This document shows, piece after piece, positions 9,083-19,667 of a stretch of DNA of 56,210 nucleotides. Below the pieces are notes generated by a model. The model saw nothing but the letters and a program-made list of their open reading frames with translations. It had not been told where the DNA came from and ran no database searches. The stretch is from Flammeovirga sp. EKP202 (lineage in GTDB: Bacteria > Bacteroidota > Bacteroidia > Cytophagales > Flammeovirgaceae). The stretch spans positions 1 to 56,210 of the forward strand of contig NZ_JACVVP010000050.1 in the NCBI RefSeq assembly GCF_014534745.1, in the 5' to 3' direction. How positions within the stretch are numbered: the stretch's first letter is position 1; every line of letters starts with the position of its first letter. Both the position numbers and the translations under genes were made by a program.

Positions 9083-12000
9083 ATGAAAAAACTTAGTACT
9101 TTACTCTTGGTTTTCTTTGTCATGATGCAAGCATCTTGGGCAAAAGATATTTATGTAAAGAGCACCGGAAACGATGATACGAATGACGGTAGTTCGGTAG
9201 AAACAGCAGTGCTTACGGTGAATAAAGCCTATGCTTTGGCAGAGTATGGAGATGTGATTATTATAGATGGAACAGTAGTAATTACGGAATCATTTGCCAT
9301 CTCAAAAAGCATTACGCTAAAAGGTATCAATAACGGTACAATTGATGCTCAATCCACTACGAAGCATTTCAATATTGCCCTTTCTGATGTAGACGAAAGT
9401 CCTTATTTCAGAATGGAAAATATCAGCCTTATCAATGGTAATGGTGAGTACAACACACCCGGATCTTACAATATCGGTGGTGCCATCACTATAGCAGGTG
9501 GAACAGATGTACCAATAGAAATTGTGGATTGTGTTTTTGACAACAACTCTACACTGAATAATGGCGGTGCTGTAGCGGTAGACGGAGGTAAAGTAAACTT
9601 CATTGGTTGTCGCTTTACTAACAATAAGACATTGGGTGTATTGGATGATAGTAATATGGGTGGTGCCATTGCTTTGAGCCAAGATGCTGATGTGATGATC
9701 TCCAATTCTACATTCGAGAACAATACAAGTACGTGTGATGGTGGTGCTATTTTCTACAACTCCAACAATGCAATCATTAGTTTGAAAATCGCGAGATCTT
9801 ATTTTTCTGGAAACACAGCTCAAAATAATGGTGGTGCCATTGGTTTTATTGCCAATAAAAATAACAGCTCTAGCGTTGAGATCATCAACTCTACTTTATA
9901 TAACAACTCTGCTGATAATAATGGTGGAGCGATCAGTGTAGCTTCAAAAGGTGTGGGTACGTTGGTATTGACTAATACAACGGTATACAGCAACATTACA
10001 ACGAAGAGTTTTGGTACAGCTGGTGGTATCAGAGTAAACGATGCAAACTTTGCAACAACACTCAATAACTCGTTGATTTTTGACAACTATTTCCCAAGTG
10101 GAGAAGATAAGATTGAATCAGATTTACAGGTGATTTCAGGAGTGACGGTCAATGCTTCAATTATTGGAGTGGTAAACGTTAATGAAGTAGATCTGTATAC
10201 AATTGATGAAGTCTCGTTAGTAGGAAATAACAATAGCGGAAACAACATTAAAGATAAGGCAGAGCTCGCATTGATGCTTGATATGGAAAAAAAGGTAGTT
10301 ACATTTGCGGATGATGCTGTAGCTGTTGGACTTGGTAAAGCAGAATACTTAACGGCAGATGCCAACGGTTATATTTTTGATCAATTAGGAAATATAAGAC
10401 CTGTTTCAGATGGTAAAATTGATGTGGGAGCGTATCAAGTAAATGGAGTAAAGGTGACGGACCCTCTAGTGCCTGAAATTTCATCATCTAATATAACGGC
10501 GACTAGCTTTGATGTATCTTGGACAAGTGCTACAGATTTATTGAAGAACTATACGATCTATTTAGATGATGAATTTGAAGCAGAAACTTCAGAATTATCT
10601 TACCAGTTTTCAGGGTTAAATCCTTATCAAAATTATACTGTAAAAGTTGTAGCGACAGATGTTTTTGACAAAAGTACAGAAGCAACAAAGGAGGTAATGA
10701 CAATTGACAATGTGAAACCAACTTTTACAGGTGAACTGTTATCGTCTGCCATTGGTGAAAATGCTTTTACAGTAACATGGCCTGTTGCAGTTGACAATGA
10801 ATCAGGTTTGAAAGGCTATAAAGTGACATTGGGTGAGGAGAGTATGGAAGTGAGTGCTGCTACACAAATGTATACTTTCGAGGAATTAGAAGTGATGACA
10901 GGTTATATTGTAGTAGTAAGTGCTGTTGATAATTCAGGAAACGAAAGTGATGCACTTACATTGATGGTAACTACTATTGATGAGACTGCTCCTACTATTC
11001 CTACTGATGTTGCTGTAAACCAAATTGAATCCTACAGTGCAGTGGCTTCTTGGACAGCATCAATGGACAACCATTTAGTGGATCATTATATTATCAAATT
11101 GGGTGATCAAGATATTGTGACAGAGACAGCGGCCACAACATTTAAATTTGAGGAGTTGAGCCATTCTACAACGTATAAATTTACTGTAAGTGCCGTGGAT
11201 GTCGCAGGTAATTTTTCTACTCCAAGTGAAGAAGTGACTTTCCAAACTATTATCCCAGTACCAAGTATTCCTGATGGAGTGAGTGTTGATGCTTCAGAAA
11301 CATCAGCAGTAGTGACTTGGAATGCATCGAATCATATCTCAGCAGTAAGTTATGTAGTCCTGTTAGGTGAAGAAGAGTTCGAACCTACTTCTGAAACAAC
11401 ATTGACATTAACAGGATTGGATGAGAATACAGATTATGCAGTGAAAGTGAAAGCAATAGACGAAAGTGATGTTAGCTCTGAATATAGTGCTGAAGTTGCC
11501 TTTACTACATTATACTTTGCTCCAGATGTTCCTACAAGTGTTGCCGTAAGTCAAGTTGACAATACATCGGCAGTTGTGACTTGGGATGCCGTAGAACATG
11601 TAGTAGGTGTAAGCTATAGTGTGATGTTGGGAGATGAGGAATTCGAAACAACATCGACAACTTATACTTTGACAGACTTAACACCGAATACAGATTATGA
11701 GGTGAAAGTTAAAACAGTAGATGTGAATGATATGGCATCCGATTACAGTGATGCAACTTCTTTTACAACAACTTATGATGCACCAACTGCACCATCAAAT
11801 ATTTCGGTTAGTAATGTGATGAAGACTTCAGCAGTGCTATCATGGGATGCATTGGTTCATGAAGTAGGGGTAAGTTATACGGTGATGTTAGGAGATGATA
11901 CATTTGAAACTTCTGCAACGACATTGACTTTATCAGACTTAACAGAAAACACGGCTTACGAAGTAAAAGTAAAATCAGTAGATATAAATGATAAGACCTC

Positions 12001-13336
12001 TGAATACAGTGATGCTGTGAGTTTTACAACTGACTATTCTGCACCTGCAGCCCCTCAGGATGTTACAGTAACTGAAATTGAAGAGACCACCGCAAAAGTA
12101 ACTTGGACTGCTGTAGAACATTTCTTTGATGTAGTATACATTGTCATGCTAGGTGATGATGAGTTCGAAACTGAAAATACCACACTCACACTTTCCGATT
12201 TAACAGAGTATACTGATTATGCAGTAAGTGTGAAAGTGAAGGATGCGAATGATAAGTATTCTGAAATGAGTGAATCAAAAGCATTCAAAACTTCCTATTT
12301 TGCTCCAGAAATTCCATCAAATGTTGCCATTTCTAATGTAACAACAACTTCAGCGGAGGTATCATGGGACGCTGTAAATCATGTAGTCGGTGTCAGCTAT
12401 AAAGTGATGCTAGGTGGTGAAATATTCGAAACTTCATCTACAACATTGACCTTATCTGACTTATCAGAAAATACCGCTTATGAGGTAAAAGTAATGACAG
12501 TAGATGAAAATGATATGACTTCTGATGAAAGTGATGCTGTGAGTTTCACTACAGATTACACTGCACCTGCTGCTCCTCAAAATGTAACGATTAGTGAAAT
12601 CAAAGAAACTTTAGCAACAGTAACTTGGGAAACTGTAACTCATATTTTTGATGTAAAGTATATCGTTAAGTTAGGTGATGAAGAATTTGAAACTGAAAAC
12701 ACCACACTCACGCTTTCCGATTTAGCTGAGTATACTGATTATACAGTAAGTGTGAAAGTGAAGGATGCGAATGATAAGTATTCTGAAATGAGCGAATCAA
12801 AAGCATTTAAAACTTCTTATTTTGCCCCAGTAGCACCTTCAGATATCTTGGTTTCAGAGGTGACTCCAACATCAGCTACCGTATCTTGGACGGCAGTGTC
12901 ACATGCTTTAGATGTCACTTATATTATCACGATTGGTGATAAAACGTTGACAACATCTTCGACTTCGTTCGTTTTAGAAGATTTATCTGAGGGTACATTG
13001 TATACTTTCACGGTGAAAACTATGAATAGCGAGGATGTGGGGTCAGAAGAAAGTGAGGAAAATTCTTTTACAACAGGAACTACCCCTCCAACAAGCGTTG
13101 ATGGAGCATTAAGTGAATTTGTAAAAGCATTCCCAAATCCATCAAGTTCAGTGATGCAAATTCAATTACCTCAGGTGATGGAAGGAGAGTACTTTGTAAG
13201 CGACTTGAATGGTAAAAAAGTGCAAACAGGAAAAATTAATTCTAACCAATTCACTTTATCTCTTCCGTCAGGAATTTATATCCTGAATATCCTATCTAAT
13301 GATCAATACCTTGTCAAAAAGGTCAGCTTTAGATAA
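9083..13336 (+). CDS. Secreted beta-helix protein with ten FN3 domains and T9SS sorting domain
   Basis: 1417 aa. Signal peptide MKKLSTLLLVFFVMMQASWA. Residues about 21-455 are a right-handed parallel beta-helix with repeated GGAI…F.NN motifs like those of Chlamydia PMP repeats (NNGGAVAVDGGKVNF, MGGAIALSQDADVMI). Residues about 458-1336 hold ten fibronectin type III domains of about 87 aa each (…TSAVVTWDA…YEVKVKTVD…). The last 70 residues are a type A T9SS sorting domain (KAFPNPSSSVMQIQLP… GIYILNIL). No catalytic residues are evident; it could be a surface adhesin, a glycan-binding scaffold or a lyase-like enzyme. The gene at 16653 is a shorter paralog with two FN3 domains. FN3 units 6-7 and 8-9 are recent duplicates. 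Confidence 0.8.
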   Translation: MKKLSTLLLVFFVMMQASWAKDIYVKSTGNDDTNDGSSVETAVLTVNKAYALAEYGDVIIIDGTVVITESFAISKSITLKGINNGTIDAQSTTKHFNIALSDVDESPYFRMENISLINGNGEYNTPGSYNIGGAITIAGGTDVPIEIVDCVFDNNSTLNNGGAVAVDGGKVNFIGCRFTNNKTLGVLDDSNMGGAIALSQDADVMISNSTFENNTSTCDGGAIFYNSNNAIISLKIARSYFSGNTAQNNGGAIGFIANKNNSSSVEIINSTLYNNSADNNGGAISVASKGVGTLVLTNTTVYSNITTKSFGTAGGIRVNDANFATTLNNSLIFDNYFPSGEDKIESDLQVISGVTVNASIIGVVNVNEVDLYTIDEVSLVGNNNSGNNIKDKAELALMLDMEKKVVTFADDAVAVGLGKAEYLTADANGYIFDQLGNIRPVSDGKIDVGAYQVNGVKVTDPLVPEISSSNITATSFDVSWTSATDLLKNYTIYLDDEFEAETSELSYQFSGLNPYQNYTVKVVATDVFDKSTEATKEVMTIDNVKPTFTGELLSSAIGENAFTVTWPVAVDNESGLKGYKVTLGEESMEVSAATQMYTFEELEVMTGYIVVVSAVDNSGNESDALTLMVTTIDETAPTIPTDVAVNQIESYSAVASWTASMDNHLVDHYIIKLGDQDIVTETAATTFKFEELSHSTTYKFTVSAVDVAGNFSTPSEEVTFQTIIPVPSIPDGVSVDASETSAVVTWNASNHISAVSYVVLLGEEEFEPTSETTLTLTGLDENTDYAVKVKAIDESDVSSEYSAEVAFTTLYFAPDVPTSVAVSQVDNTSAVVTWDAVEHVVGVSYSVMLGDEEFETTSTTYTLTDLTPNTDYEVKVKTVDVNDMASDYSDATSFTTTYDAPTAPSNISVSNVMKTSAVLSWDALVHEVGVSYTVMLGDDTFETSATTLTLSDLTENTAYEVKVKSVDINDKTSEYSDAVSFTTDYSAPAAPQDVTVTEIEETTAKVTWTAVEHFFDVVYIVMLGDDEFETENTTLTLSDLTEYTDYAVSVKVKDANDKYSEMSESKAFKTSYFAPEIPSNVAISNVTTTSAEVSWDAVNHVVGVSYKVMLGGEIFETSSTTLTLSDLSENTAYEVKVMTVDENDMTSDESDAVSFTTDYTAPAAPQNVTISEIKETLATVTWETVTHIFDVKYIVKLGDEEFETENTTLTLSDLAEYTDYTVSVKVKDANDKYSEMSESKAFKTSYFAPVAPSDILVSEVTPTSATVSWTAVSHALDVTYIITIGDKTLTTSSTSFVLEDLSEGTLYTFTVKTMNSEDVGSEESEENSFTTGTTPPTSVDGALSEFVKAFPNPSSSVMQIQLPQVMEGEYFVSDLNGKKVQTGKINSNQFTLSLPSGIYILNILSNDQYLVKKVSFR
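11780..12823 (+). repeat. Two tandem 522-bp FN3-pair units
   Basis: Inside the 9083 gene, FN3 domains 6-7 (11780-12301) and 8-9 (12302-12823) form a higher-order repeat with a period of exactly 522 bp (2 x 87 codons). The stretch around GATGCGAATGATAAGTATTC recurs at 12242 and 12764 with almost no change. Neighbouring FN3 domains within a pair are much less alike, so pairs and not single domains were copied. Confidence 0.75.
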
Positions 13337-13796
13337 AAATGAGTGAAGAAGGATAAAAAAGGGTTGAGGGGAAAAGGAATTAGAAATGTAGTAATCATTA
13401 TGAAGACCTTTTAGTTCTCAACACTATCCATCTCAGTACAAAAAGTAATTATAGACTTCTGTAAAATATAATTATGGTTGGTGGTTCAAACTTAGTTTAA
13501 AGTGTAGCAATTACTTAATAGTACTTGAGTTAATAACATGGGTATTTTATCCTTCTTTCTCTTCATTCAAAATAATATTGTGGTGTGTGTAATTCTTTAT
13601 GATAGTAATAAAAGCTATTCATTTTAAAAGAGCGATGTATCAATATCAGTTTTAAGCTCTATTTTTTACATAGTAATTGAGTATTTCAAGCGGTTATTTT
13701 GAAGACTTTATTACTAGGAATACCTGTTGAATGTTGATGAGAATCTAGTTGACAGTATACCGAATAGCTTACTATCATTTTTTTAGATTAAATGAT
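13337..13796. other. Intergenic region, nothing recognised
   Basis: 460 AT-rich bases between the beta-helix/FN3 gene and the GH92 gene. I see no gene, no clear terminator and no repeat shared with the rest of the window. The GH92 promoter probably lies in the right half. Confidence 0.4.
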
Positions 13797-16058
13797 ATGA
13801 AGATTGACAAAAAAGTTATTGTTAATGGAATTCTATTTCTAACAATGCTTAGTTTTTTAAGCCTAAGCTTTCAAAATCAAAAAGAAGAAGACTTTGTAGA
13901 TTATATTGACCCTACCATCGGAAATGTAGCTCCCTTTTTGGTACCTACGTATCCAACCTCCCATTTGCCTAACCAAATGCTCCGTACTTTTCCAATCAGA
14001 AAAGATTATTTATCAGACGAAATTAAAGCCTTTCCAATGCATGTTTTTATGCATAGAAATGCTGGTTTATTTCAAATTAAAGTAGGAAAATATACAGATG
14101 ATTTTTCACTGCAAAATAAGGCAATGATTGTTGATCATGATTTAGAAAAATATCAGCCATGGCATTTCACATCTTATTTAATTGATGAAGATATCCGAGT
14201 AAGTTTTACACCCTCAAAAAAGTCAGGTATTTACAAGGTAGATTTTCCAAAGGGAAGTAATCAGTTGGTAATTAAAGGGAAAGGGGTTTTAAAAGTTGAG
14301 CAGATAGATGAAAATACTTACTACCTTCAAGAATCTATCACGAATAAACAAAGAGGAATTGGAGCTCAAAAATTGACAATGCAAGTGTATGCATACTTGA
14401 AAATTGTCAATCAAAAAAATCAACCCCAACCGCTCGAAAATATTGATACGGATGATGCTTTCTTATTGTTAAAATCAGAAAGCCCAAAAAAGAAAACGGT
14501 ATACCTTAAATATGCTGTTTCTTATGTAAGTAAAGCTCAAGCCAAAGAAAACTTCGACCAAGAAATCAGTGCTAAAAGTTTTGATGAAGTGGTACAGGAT
14601 GCTAAGTTGGAATGGCAGAAAGTCATCAACCAAATCAAGGTAAAAGGTGGAACGAAAGCCCAAAAAAGAACCTTTTATACTTCTCTTTACCGCACCTATG
14701 AAAGGATGGTGGACATCAATGAATATGGTACCTATTTTAATATCTACGATGGTAAATCACACTCTACTAATAGACCCTATTACGTTGACGATTGGGTGTG
14801 GGATACTTATAGAGCAACTCATCCTTTACGCACGATTCTAAATCCTAGACAGCAAGGTGATATGGTGAATTCCTATGTGAAAATGTATGAACACAGTGGT
14901 TGGATGCCTACTTTTCCTCAGGTTTTTGGTAATCACATGTGTATGAATTCCTATCATTCGTCATCCATTATTTTAGATGCGGTCAACAAAGGGATTGATA
15001 ATTTTGATCATGAAAAAGCTTATGAAGGGATCAAGAAAAACCTTACTGAAGGTACTTTCTTACCTTGGAGGCAGGGACATCAGAAGGGGTATATTGATGA
15101 TTTTTTCCTTACAAAAGGTTATTATCCAGCCTTGAAAATTGGAGAAAAAGATACCATTAAAAATGTAGATGATTTTGAAAAAAGACAACCTGTAGCAGTG
15201 ACTTTGGGAGTGTCATTTGATTTTTGGGCTTTAGCAGGAATCGCAGAAAACTTGGGGAAAGAAAAAGAAGCTAAATACTTTTATGCTATATCAAAGAATT
15301 ATAAGAATTTATGGAATGATCAATTGAAGCTCTTTATGCCCAAAGACAGTGATGGAAATTGGGTGAATATTGATCCTAAAAATGGAGGAGGACTAGGTTA
15401 CAGAAATTATTTTGATGAAAATAATGCATGGACCTACGCTTGGGATGTACAACAGGATATTTCAGGTTTGATTGGTTTATTGGGAGGAAAAGAGAAAGCT
15501 GAAGCTCGCTTAGACCAACTATTCAGAGAGCCTTTAGGAATGCGAAAAGCCTCATTTTATCTCAACGGAGCCAACTCTACAGGAATGGTTGGTCAGTTTT
15601 CTATGGGAAATGAACCCTCTTTTCATATTCCTTACCTTTACAATCATTTCGGAGCCCCTTGGAAAACACAAAAGAAAACAAGGTTCCTGTTAGATACATG
15701 GTTCAAGGACAATATTTTTGGAATTCCTGGCGATGAAGATGGGGGAGGAATGACTGCTTTTGTGGTGATGACTTCTTTGGGCATTTACCCCGTTACACCA
15801 GGTTTACCATATTACGATATTACAAGCCCTATTTTCGAAAAATCATCCATAGAGCTACAAAATGGAAATACTTTTGTGATCATAGCCAAAGGAGCAAGTA
15901 AAGAAAATAAATACATTCAAAAAGCGTTTTTAAATGGAAAAGAGTTACGTAATCCTTTTATAAAACATGAAGATATAATGAAAGGAGGGAAATTGGAGTT
16001 GGTTTTAGATAAATTACCCAACAAAAAATGGGGTACCCAATGGAGTGGTTTGATGTAA
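13797..16058 (+). CDS. GH92 family glycosidase (alpha-mannosidase family)
   Basis: 753 aa from the ATG at 13797. An upstream in-frame TTG at 13749 would put a charged extension before the signal-anchor MKIDKKVIVNGILFLTMLSF, so I prefer the ATG. GH92 enzymes are calcium-dependent exo-acting alpha-mannosidases. Signatures seen: DYIDPTIGN near the N-terminus, VDDWVWDTYRATHPL, the GNEPSFHIPYLYN motif with Glu606 as probable general acid, and the GDEDGGGM loop with Asp646 and Asp648 as probable base residues. Length fits the family. The N-terminus has no lipobox, so a periplasmic location is likely. There is no T9SS domain, unlike both neighbours. Substrate linkage cannot be read; a marine (sulfated) alpha-mannan or glycoprotein glycan is possible. 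It is probably transcribed alone; dispersed repeat copy 1 follows its stop. Confidence 0.85.
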   Translation: MKIDKKVIVNGILFLTMLSFLSLSFQNQKEEDFVDYIDPTIGNVAPFLVPTYPTSHLPNQMLRTFPIRKDYLSDEIKAFPMHVFMHRNAGLFQIKVGKYTDDFSLQNKAMIVDHDLEKYQPWHFTSYLIDEDIRVSFTPSKKSGIYKVDFPKGSNQLVIKGKGVLKVEQIDENTYYLQESITNKQRGIGAQKLTMQVYAYLKIVNQKNQPQPLENIDTDDAFLLLKSESPKKKTVYLKYAVSYVSKAQAKENFDQEISAKSFDEVVQDAKLEWQKVINQIKVKGGTKAQKRTFYTSLYRTYERMVDINEYGTYFNIYDGKSHSTNRPYYVDDWVWDTYRATHPLRTILNPRQQGDMVNSYVKMYEHSGWMPTFPQVFGNHMCMNSYHSSSIILDAVNKGIDNFDHEKAYEGIKKNLTEGTFLPWRQGHQKGYIDDFFLTKGYYPALKIGEKDTIKNVDDFEKRQPVAVTLGVSFDFWALAGIAENLGKEKEAKYFYAISKNYKNLWNDQLKLFMPKDSDGNWVNIDPKNGGGLGYRNYFDENNAWTYAWDVQQDISGLIGLLGGKEKAEARLDQLFREPLGMRKASFYLNGANSTGMVGQFSMGNEPSFHIPYLYNHFGAPWKTQKKTRFLLDTWFKDNIFGIPGDEDGGGMTAFVVMTSLGIYPVTPGLPYYDITSPIFEKSSIELQNGNTFVIIAKGASKENKYIQKAFLNGKELRNPFIKHEDIMKGGKLELVLDKLPNKKWGTQWSGLM

Positions 16059-16078
16059 CGGAATCAGTACATTTCGGA

Positions 16079-16409
16079 TGATCAGTGAGACATGAATGAC
16101 ACTTACGTTTAACATTCGTGCCAGTAGGATTTCTATCCAATTAGTTTGGTAATATGCCCTCGGCCTTGAAGGGGAAAGCGTTAAGAATTTCATGTATTGA
16201 GCCGTTAAAAATGATTTTGCTGTTTGAGCTTTAGCGAGTTTAAAATCATTTAGGCGAGAGAAATGGAATTTAGCTTTTGACTTCTAAGCCTAGATTTTTT
16301 GCTTCGTTTTTCATCAATGGAAAAATGAAGAAGAAGGAAGCTTGAAAGTAGATCCTATAAATGCTTACAGAAAGGCCTATTGAAAGTTGAAGATAATTTA
16401 GTTTACAAT
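16079..16409 (+). repeat. Dispersed intergenic repeat, copy 1 (type A left flank)
   Basis: About 330 bp, including CCCTCGGCCTTGAAGG at 16157. It matches copies at 36130-36466 (+), 50501-50860 (reverse) and 55811-56140 (reverse). It contains inverted repeats such as AAATGATTTT…AAAATCATTT and CTTCGTTTTTCAT…AATGAAG, so it can fold. The left flank (with ACATTCGTGCCAGT) matches copy 3 but not copies 2 and 4. There is no ORF. It could be a MITE-like element or a structured RNA. Confidence 0.75.
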
Positions 16410-16652
16410 GCAGTACTATTCTAATCAATCTTATCATTGATTGACCACTTTTGAATTAAAAAATGCTTATTTTGATGTACATTACTTTTTTAATCAGAAA
16501 TGCTCTCAAGCATATTTTTTAATAGAAATGGAGCGAATCAGCTTCAATTAACCCCAAATTAATGCTGTATTAGTGAAAATTTTGAGATGAAATTCAACTT
16601 TATACTCATTAATTGTACGTGATGAAATGAACTTAAAAACAGAAATTATTTT

Positions 16653-18707
16653 ATGAAACGAAATATACTATTACTGTTCACTATGTTGCTCTCTTTCACG
16701 CATCTTTACGCTACAAAGGTCTACGTGAAGAGCGATGGAGATAACACAAACGACGGGACTACTTTAGCAACAGCGGTAGCGGATCTAAATACAGCCTATG
16801 ATTTATCTTCCAATGAAGATTCTATTATTGTAGATGGAGCTTTGATGCATACACAAGCCTTTACCATAGAGAAAAATTTATATATCATTGGTCAAAATGA
16901 TGCTGTTATAGATGCTGCCGGAGCCACGAAGTTTTTTAATTATAACAATACAGTAGAAGGGGCATTTCTCGAGGTGAAAAATATTACGTTCAGAAATGGT
17001 AATGGCCTTTTCATAGATCAAGAACAAGATGGAGGAGCAGTATTAATTGAAGGTACAGGAAGCGTAACAATAGAGCAATGTATTTTTGAGAATAACACCA
17101 CGACAGCTGATGGTGGAGCGATTGCCGTAGCAATTGAAGGAAAAGCCAGTATTGTATCATGTCATCTAATAGGAAATGAAGGGTTTGGAGGAAAGAGTAA
17201 CGGAGGTGCTTTGGTTGCCGGAAACGGTGGGAATACCTCCACTCTCAATATTTATGAGACACTTATCAAAGACAATAAATGTGATAGACACGGCGGAGCT
17301 ATTTTCTTAAATGGCAAGGTCTTTTCTCATCTTAGAAATACTACAATTTATGGTAATAGAGCCGCTCTTCATGCCGGAGCTATTAATGTAGTTTCGGAAG
17401 AAATTTCATCAACACGTTTTGACAATGTAACGATTACCGCCAATGGCAACGTCAAATCAGTCACAAACGGAGGGGGTTTGAAGAGTACCAACTTCAACCA
17501 TGATTTTATCATCAACAACTCTATAATTTTTGGAAATGTCAGTAAAGTGGATGCAGATGGAAATGGAGATCCGTCAGATATTAATTTTATAGATTATAAT
17601 AAAGTAGAAATTAACTCCTCTATCATAGGGTATTTTGTGAGTGGAATGACAGAAGATGTTGTTACTGACAATAGAGTATTATATGGTGGGGAAGGATTAG
17701 ATACTCCTCAATTACTATTAAATGAGATAGATGAGCGAGGTGTAGTCACTTTTGAAGCATCAAGTTTAGCGGCAGGTTATGGAGATCCATCATTATATTT
17801 ACCTCACGAAGAACATGACTATATTATAGATCAGCTTGGAATGTTACGCTCAAAACTATCAACTTCCATTGACTTGGGTGCTTATCAACTCGATGGAAAG
17901 GTAAGTATTGAGCAAATCATGAATGACACAAATGCCCCAGAGGTCCCAGAGAATATACGTTTTAGTGAAGTCTTGGATATTGCATTGGAATTAGAATGGG
18001 ATGCATCTATTGATGATGGAGGTATAGAATATTATACCGTTACAATTGACGATCAAGAACCAATCATTACCACTCTCACAAGCTATCGTTTTACAGGGTT
18101 ACAGATGGACACGGAGTATAAATTCACCATTGTAGCTTACGATTATTCTGGTAAATCCTCGACTCCAGTTGAAATACTTCAAGCAACAGAAGGCCCCATT
18201 GTACCCCTTATTCCCTACAATCTAAAGGTCAATAATATCACTTCTACTTCTGCAACAATTTCATGGGAAATTGAAAAGCATAAAGGGCTAATTTATGAGA
18301 TAAACGTATTTGGTCGTTGGTATCAAACGGAAGACTTGTCTTTTGACTTAGTGGGGTTATTACCTGAAAAAGAATACATCGTTGAGGTAAGGTCAATCAC
18401 CAAAGAAGATCAGTTATCGTCAGAATACAGTGAGATTTTTACATTTACCACTTCATCAGGAATAATTGCTTCATTATCAGATGACGGTATTAGCATTAAT
18501 GCCTACCCTAACCCTACATTTCAGACGATGAAAATTGAACTAGGCGTTAACGCCAACTCTTATGTAGTGTATAACCTGCTAGGTAATATTGTAAAGGAAA
18601 GCAAGGTGTTGGGTACATCTTTTGATCTGACCTTACCAAAGGGAATGTATGTTATTCAAGTCAATGCAGAAGGAAAGAGCCTTTCGAAGAAACTGATCTT
18701 CAACTAA
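16653..18707 (+). CDS. Secreted beta-helix protein with two FN3 domains and T9SS sorting domain
   Basis: 684 aa, a shorter paralog of the 9083 gene. Signal peptide to about residue 20 (MKRNILLLFTMLLSFTHLYA). The mature start KVYVKSDGDNTNDGTTLATA is very like the paralog's DIYVKSTGNDDTNDGSSVET. The beta-helix spans about 21-420 with GGA(I/V)…FENN repeats (DGGAVLIEGTGSVTI, HGGAIFLNGKVFSHL) and ends with a choice-of-anchor-like stretch (SIDLGAYQLDG). Two FN3 domains follow, at about 430-520 and 521-605. A type A T9SS sorting domain ends the protein (INAYPNPTFQTMKIEL… GMYVIQVNAEG). The role is unknown; surface glycan binding or a lyase-like activity are possibilities. A leader segment CAT.TTTTTAATAGAAAT is shared with the 9083 gene. 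Confidence 0.8.
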   Translation: MKRNILLLFTMLLSFTHLYATKVYVKSDGDNTNDGTTLATAVADLNTAYDLSSNEDSIIVDGALMHTQAFTIEKNLYIIGQNDAVIDAAGATKFFNYNNTVEGAFLEVKNITFRNGNGLFIDQEQDGGAVLIEGTGSVTIEQCIFENNTTTADGGAIAVAIEGKASIVSCHLIGNEGFGGKSNGGALVAGNGGNTSTLNIYETLIKDNKCDRHGGAIFLNGKVFSHLRNTTIYGNRAALHAGAINVVSEEISSTRFDNVTITANGNVKSVTNGGGLKSTNFNHDFIINNSIIFGNVSKVDADGNGDPSDINFIDYNKVEINSSIIGYFVSGMTEDVVTDNRVLYGGEGLDTPQLLLNEIDERGVVTFEASSLAAGYGDPSLYLPHEEHDYIIDQLGMLRSKLSTSIDLGAYQLDGKVSIEQIMNDTNAPEVPENIRFSEVLDIALELEWDASIDDGGIEYYTVTIDDQEPIITTLTSYRFTGLQMDTEYKFTIVAYDYSGKSSTPVEILQATEGPIVPLIPYNLKVNNITSTSATISWEIEKHKGLIYEINVFGRWYQTEDLSFDLVGLLPEKEYIVEVRSITKEDQLSSEYSEIFTFTTSSGIIASLSDDGISINAYPNPTFQTMKIELGVNANSYVVYNLLGNIVKESKVLGTSFDLTLPKGMYVIQVNAEGKSLSKKLIFN

Positions 18708-18739
18708 AGAAACATTAAATCATCTGTACTATAATGCAT

Positions 18740-18780
18740 AAGCCCCTGTAATAGTAAATAGCTATTATGGGGGTTCTTTT
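18740..18780. terminator. Bidirectional terminator between convergent genes
   Basis: AAGCCCCTGTAATAG pairs with CTATTATGGGGGTT around an AT-rich loop, followed by TCTTTT on the + strand. It lies between the stop of the 16653 gene and the 3' end of the - strand gene at 18779, and can serve both. Confidence 0.6.
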
Positions 18781-19231
18781 ATGCCCTTAATAATGTAGAT
18801 TCTTCTCCATATTTTGCATTCATAATGAGCCTTTCAATGGTCTCAATATCGCTCCACTCCCTAGAAGAGATCTTAAACTGTTTCTTCTTATCATCTGATT
18901 GGTAACATCTCAGAATCAAAGAATAATAAGTTCTACTCATTTTAACCTTATCGATATCAAAAGAATATTTTTGAGTCACGAATAATTTTTTCTTTTCAAA
19001 GATGAGTTGATCATTCTGAATTGAAATTTGACTCAAGTATATATATTTCTTTTTTATTAAATAAGAGGAAAGTAAAGAACCTCCAATAATACAAATTAAG
19101 AAATATGTAATTATTGAACTAAAAATTATATTAAAAACAAAAATTCCAACAATATTCATACCTGCAAGAAATGAACAAAGAAGATCTATGTTTTTAACAT
19201 CATGGTTTGAATTTCGTTTGAAAACGTCCAT
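18779..19231 (-). CDS. Small two-helix membrane protein, paralog of the 36608 gene
   Basis: 150 aa, family not recognised. After the short cytosolic start MDVFKRNSNHDVKNIDLL come two hydrophobic segments (about residues 20-40 and 43-62). A soluble beta-rich domain follows (YIYLSQISIQNDQLIFEKKK… MSRTYYSLILRCY… FKISSREW) and may be PH-like. The gene at 36608-37036 encodes a clear paralog sharing the RNS.HD.K start, the FLAGMN segment, the RTYYSLI.RCY core and the K(L/I)SS..W end. The two flank the SusCD operon in the same orientation. Function unknown. Confidence 0.6.
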   Translation of the reverse strand: MDVFKRNSNHDVKNIDLLCSFLAGMNIVGIFVFNIIFSSIITYFLICIIGGSLLSSYLIKKKYIYLSQISIQNDQLIFEKKKLFVTQKYSFDIDKVKMSRTYYSLILRCYQSDDKKKQFKISSREWSDIETIERLIMNAKYGEESTLLRA

Positions 19232-19667
19232 AACTATTAAAAGTATATTTGTAGTAGAGTAAAAAATTCTGTTCTTTTATTTAGTGCTAACAGACTAAAA
19301 AGTAATCACTTTATGTCACCGTACTGATGGTCGCAAATTTACAAATAAAAAGATAATAACTTTAAATTGTACAATAATTAAATGCAATATTGCTATTTAA
19401 TTTTTCAAAAATTAAGATTAACAATACGTACATCACTTTATTTGTATTATATAATTAAATCAACTACAGTGACCCTATCACTTTTACTTTATCACTATTA
19501 TTTCAACTAGAGCGGTTCAACACCTTTTTTAGTTTAAATAGTATTTTGAAAACTCTTCATATTAAACATATTTTATAGATACATTAGCCTAACTTTATTT
19601 TATATTCATACTCTTACAATACATGCTGTCATCAGTCTAAATCATCATGCAAGAGAAAATTATATTT

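Noticed and set aside
9317-10086. Long minus-strand reading frames opposite the beta-helix gene
   Set aside because: They mirror the repetitive + strand coding sequence, have biased composition and no start context. They are shadows.
13749-13796. TTG start for the GH92 gene
   Set aside because: The ATG at 13797 is followed directly by the signal sequence. The extra residues do not look like a secretory N-terminus.
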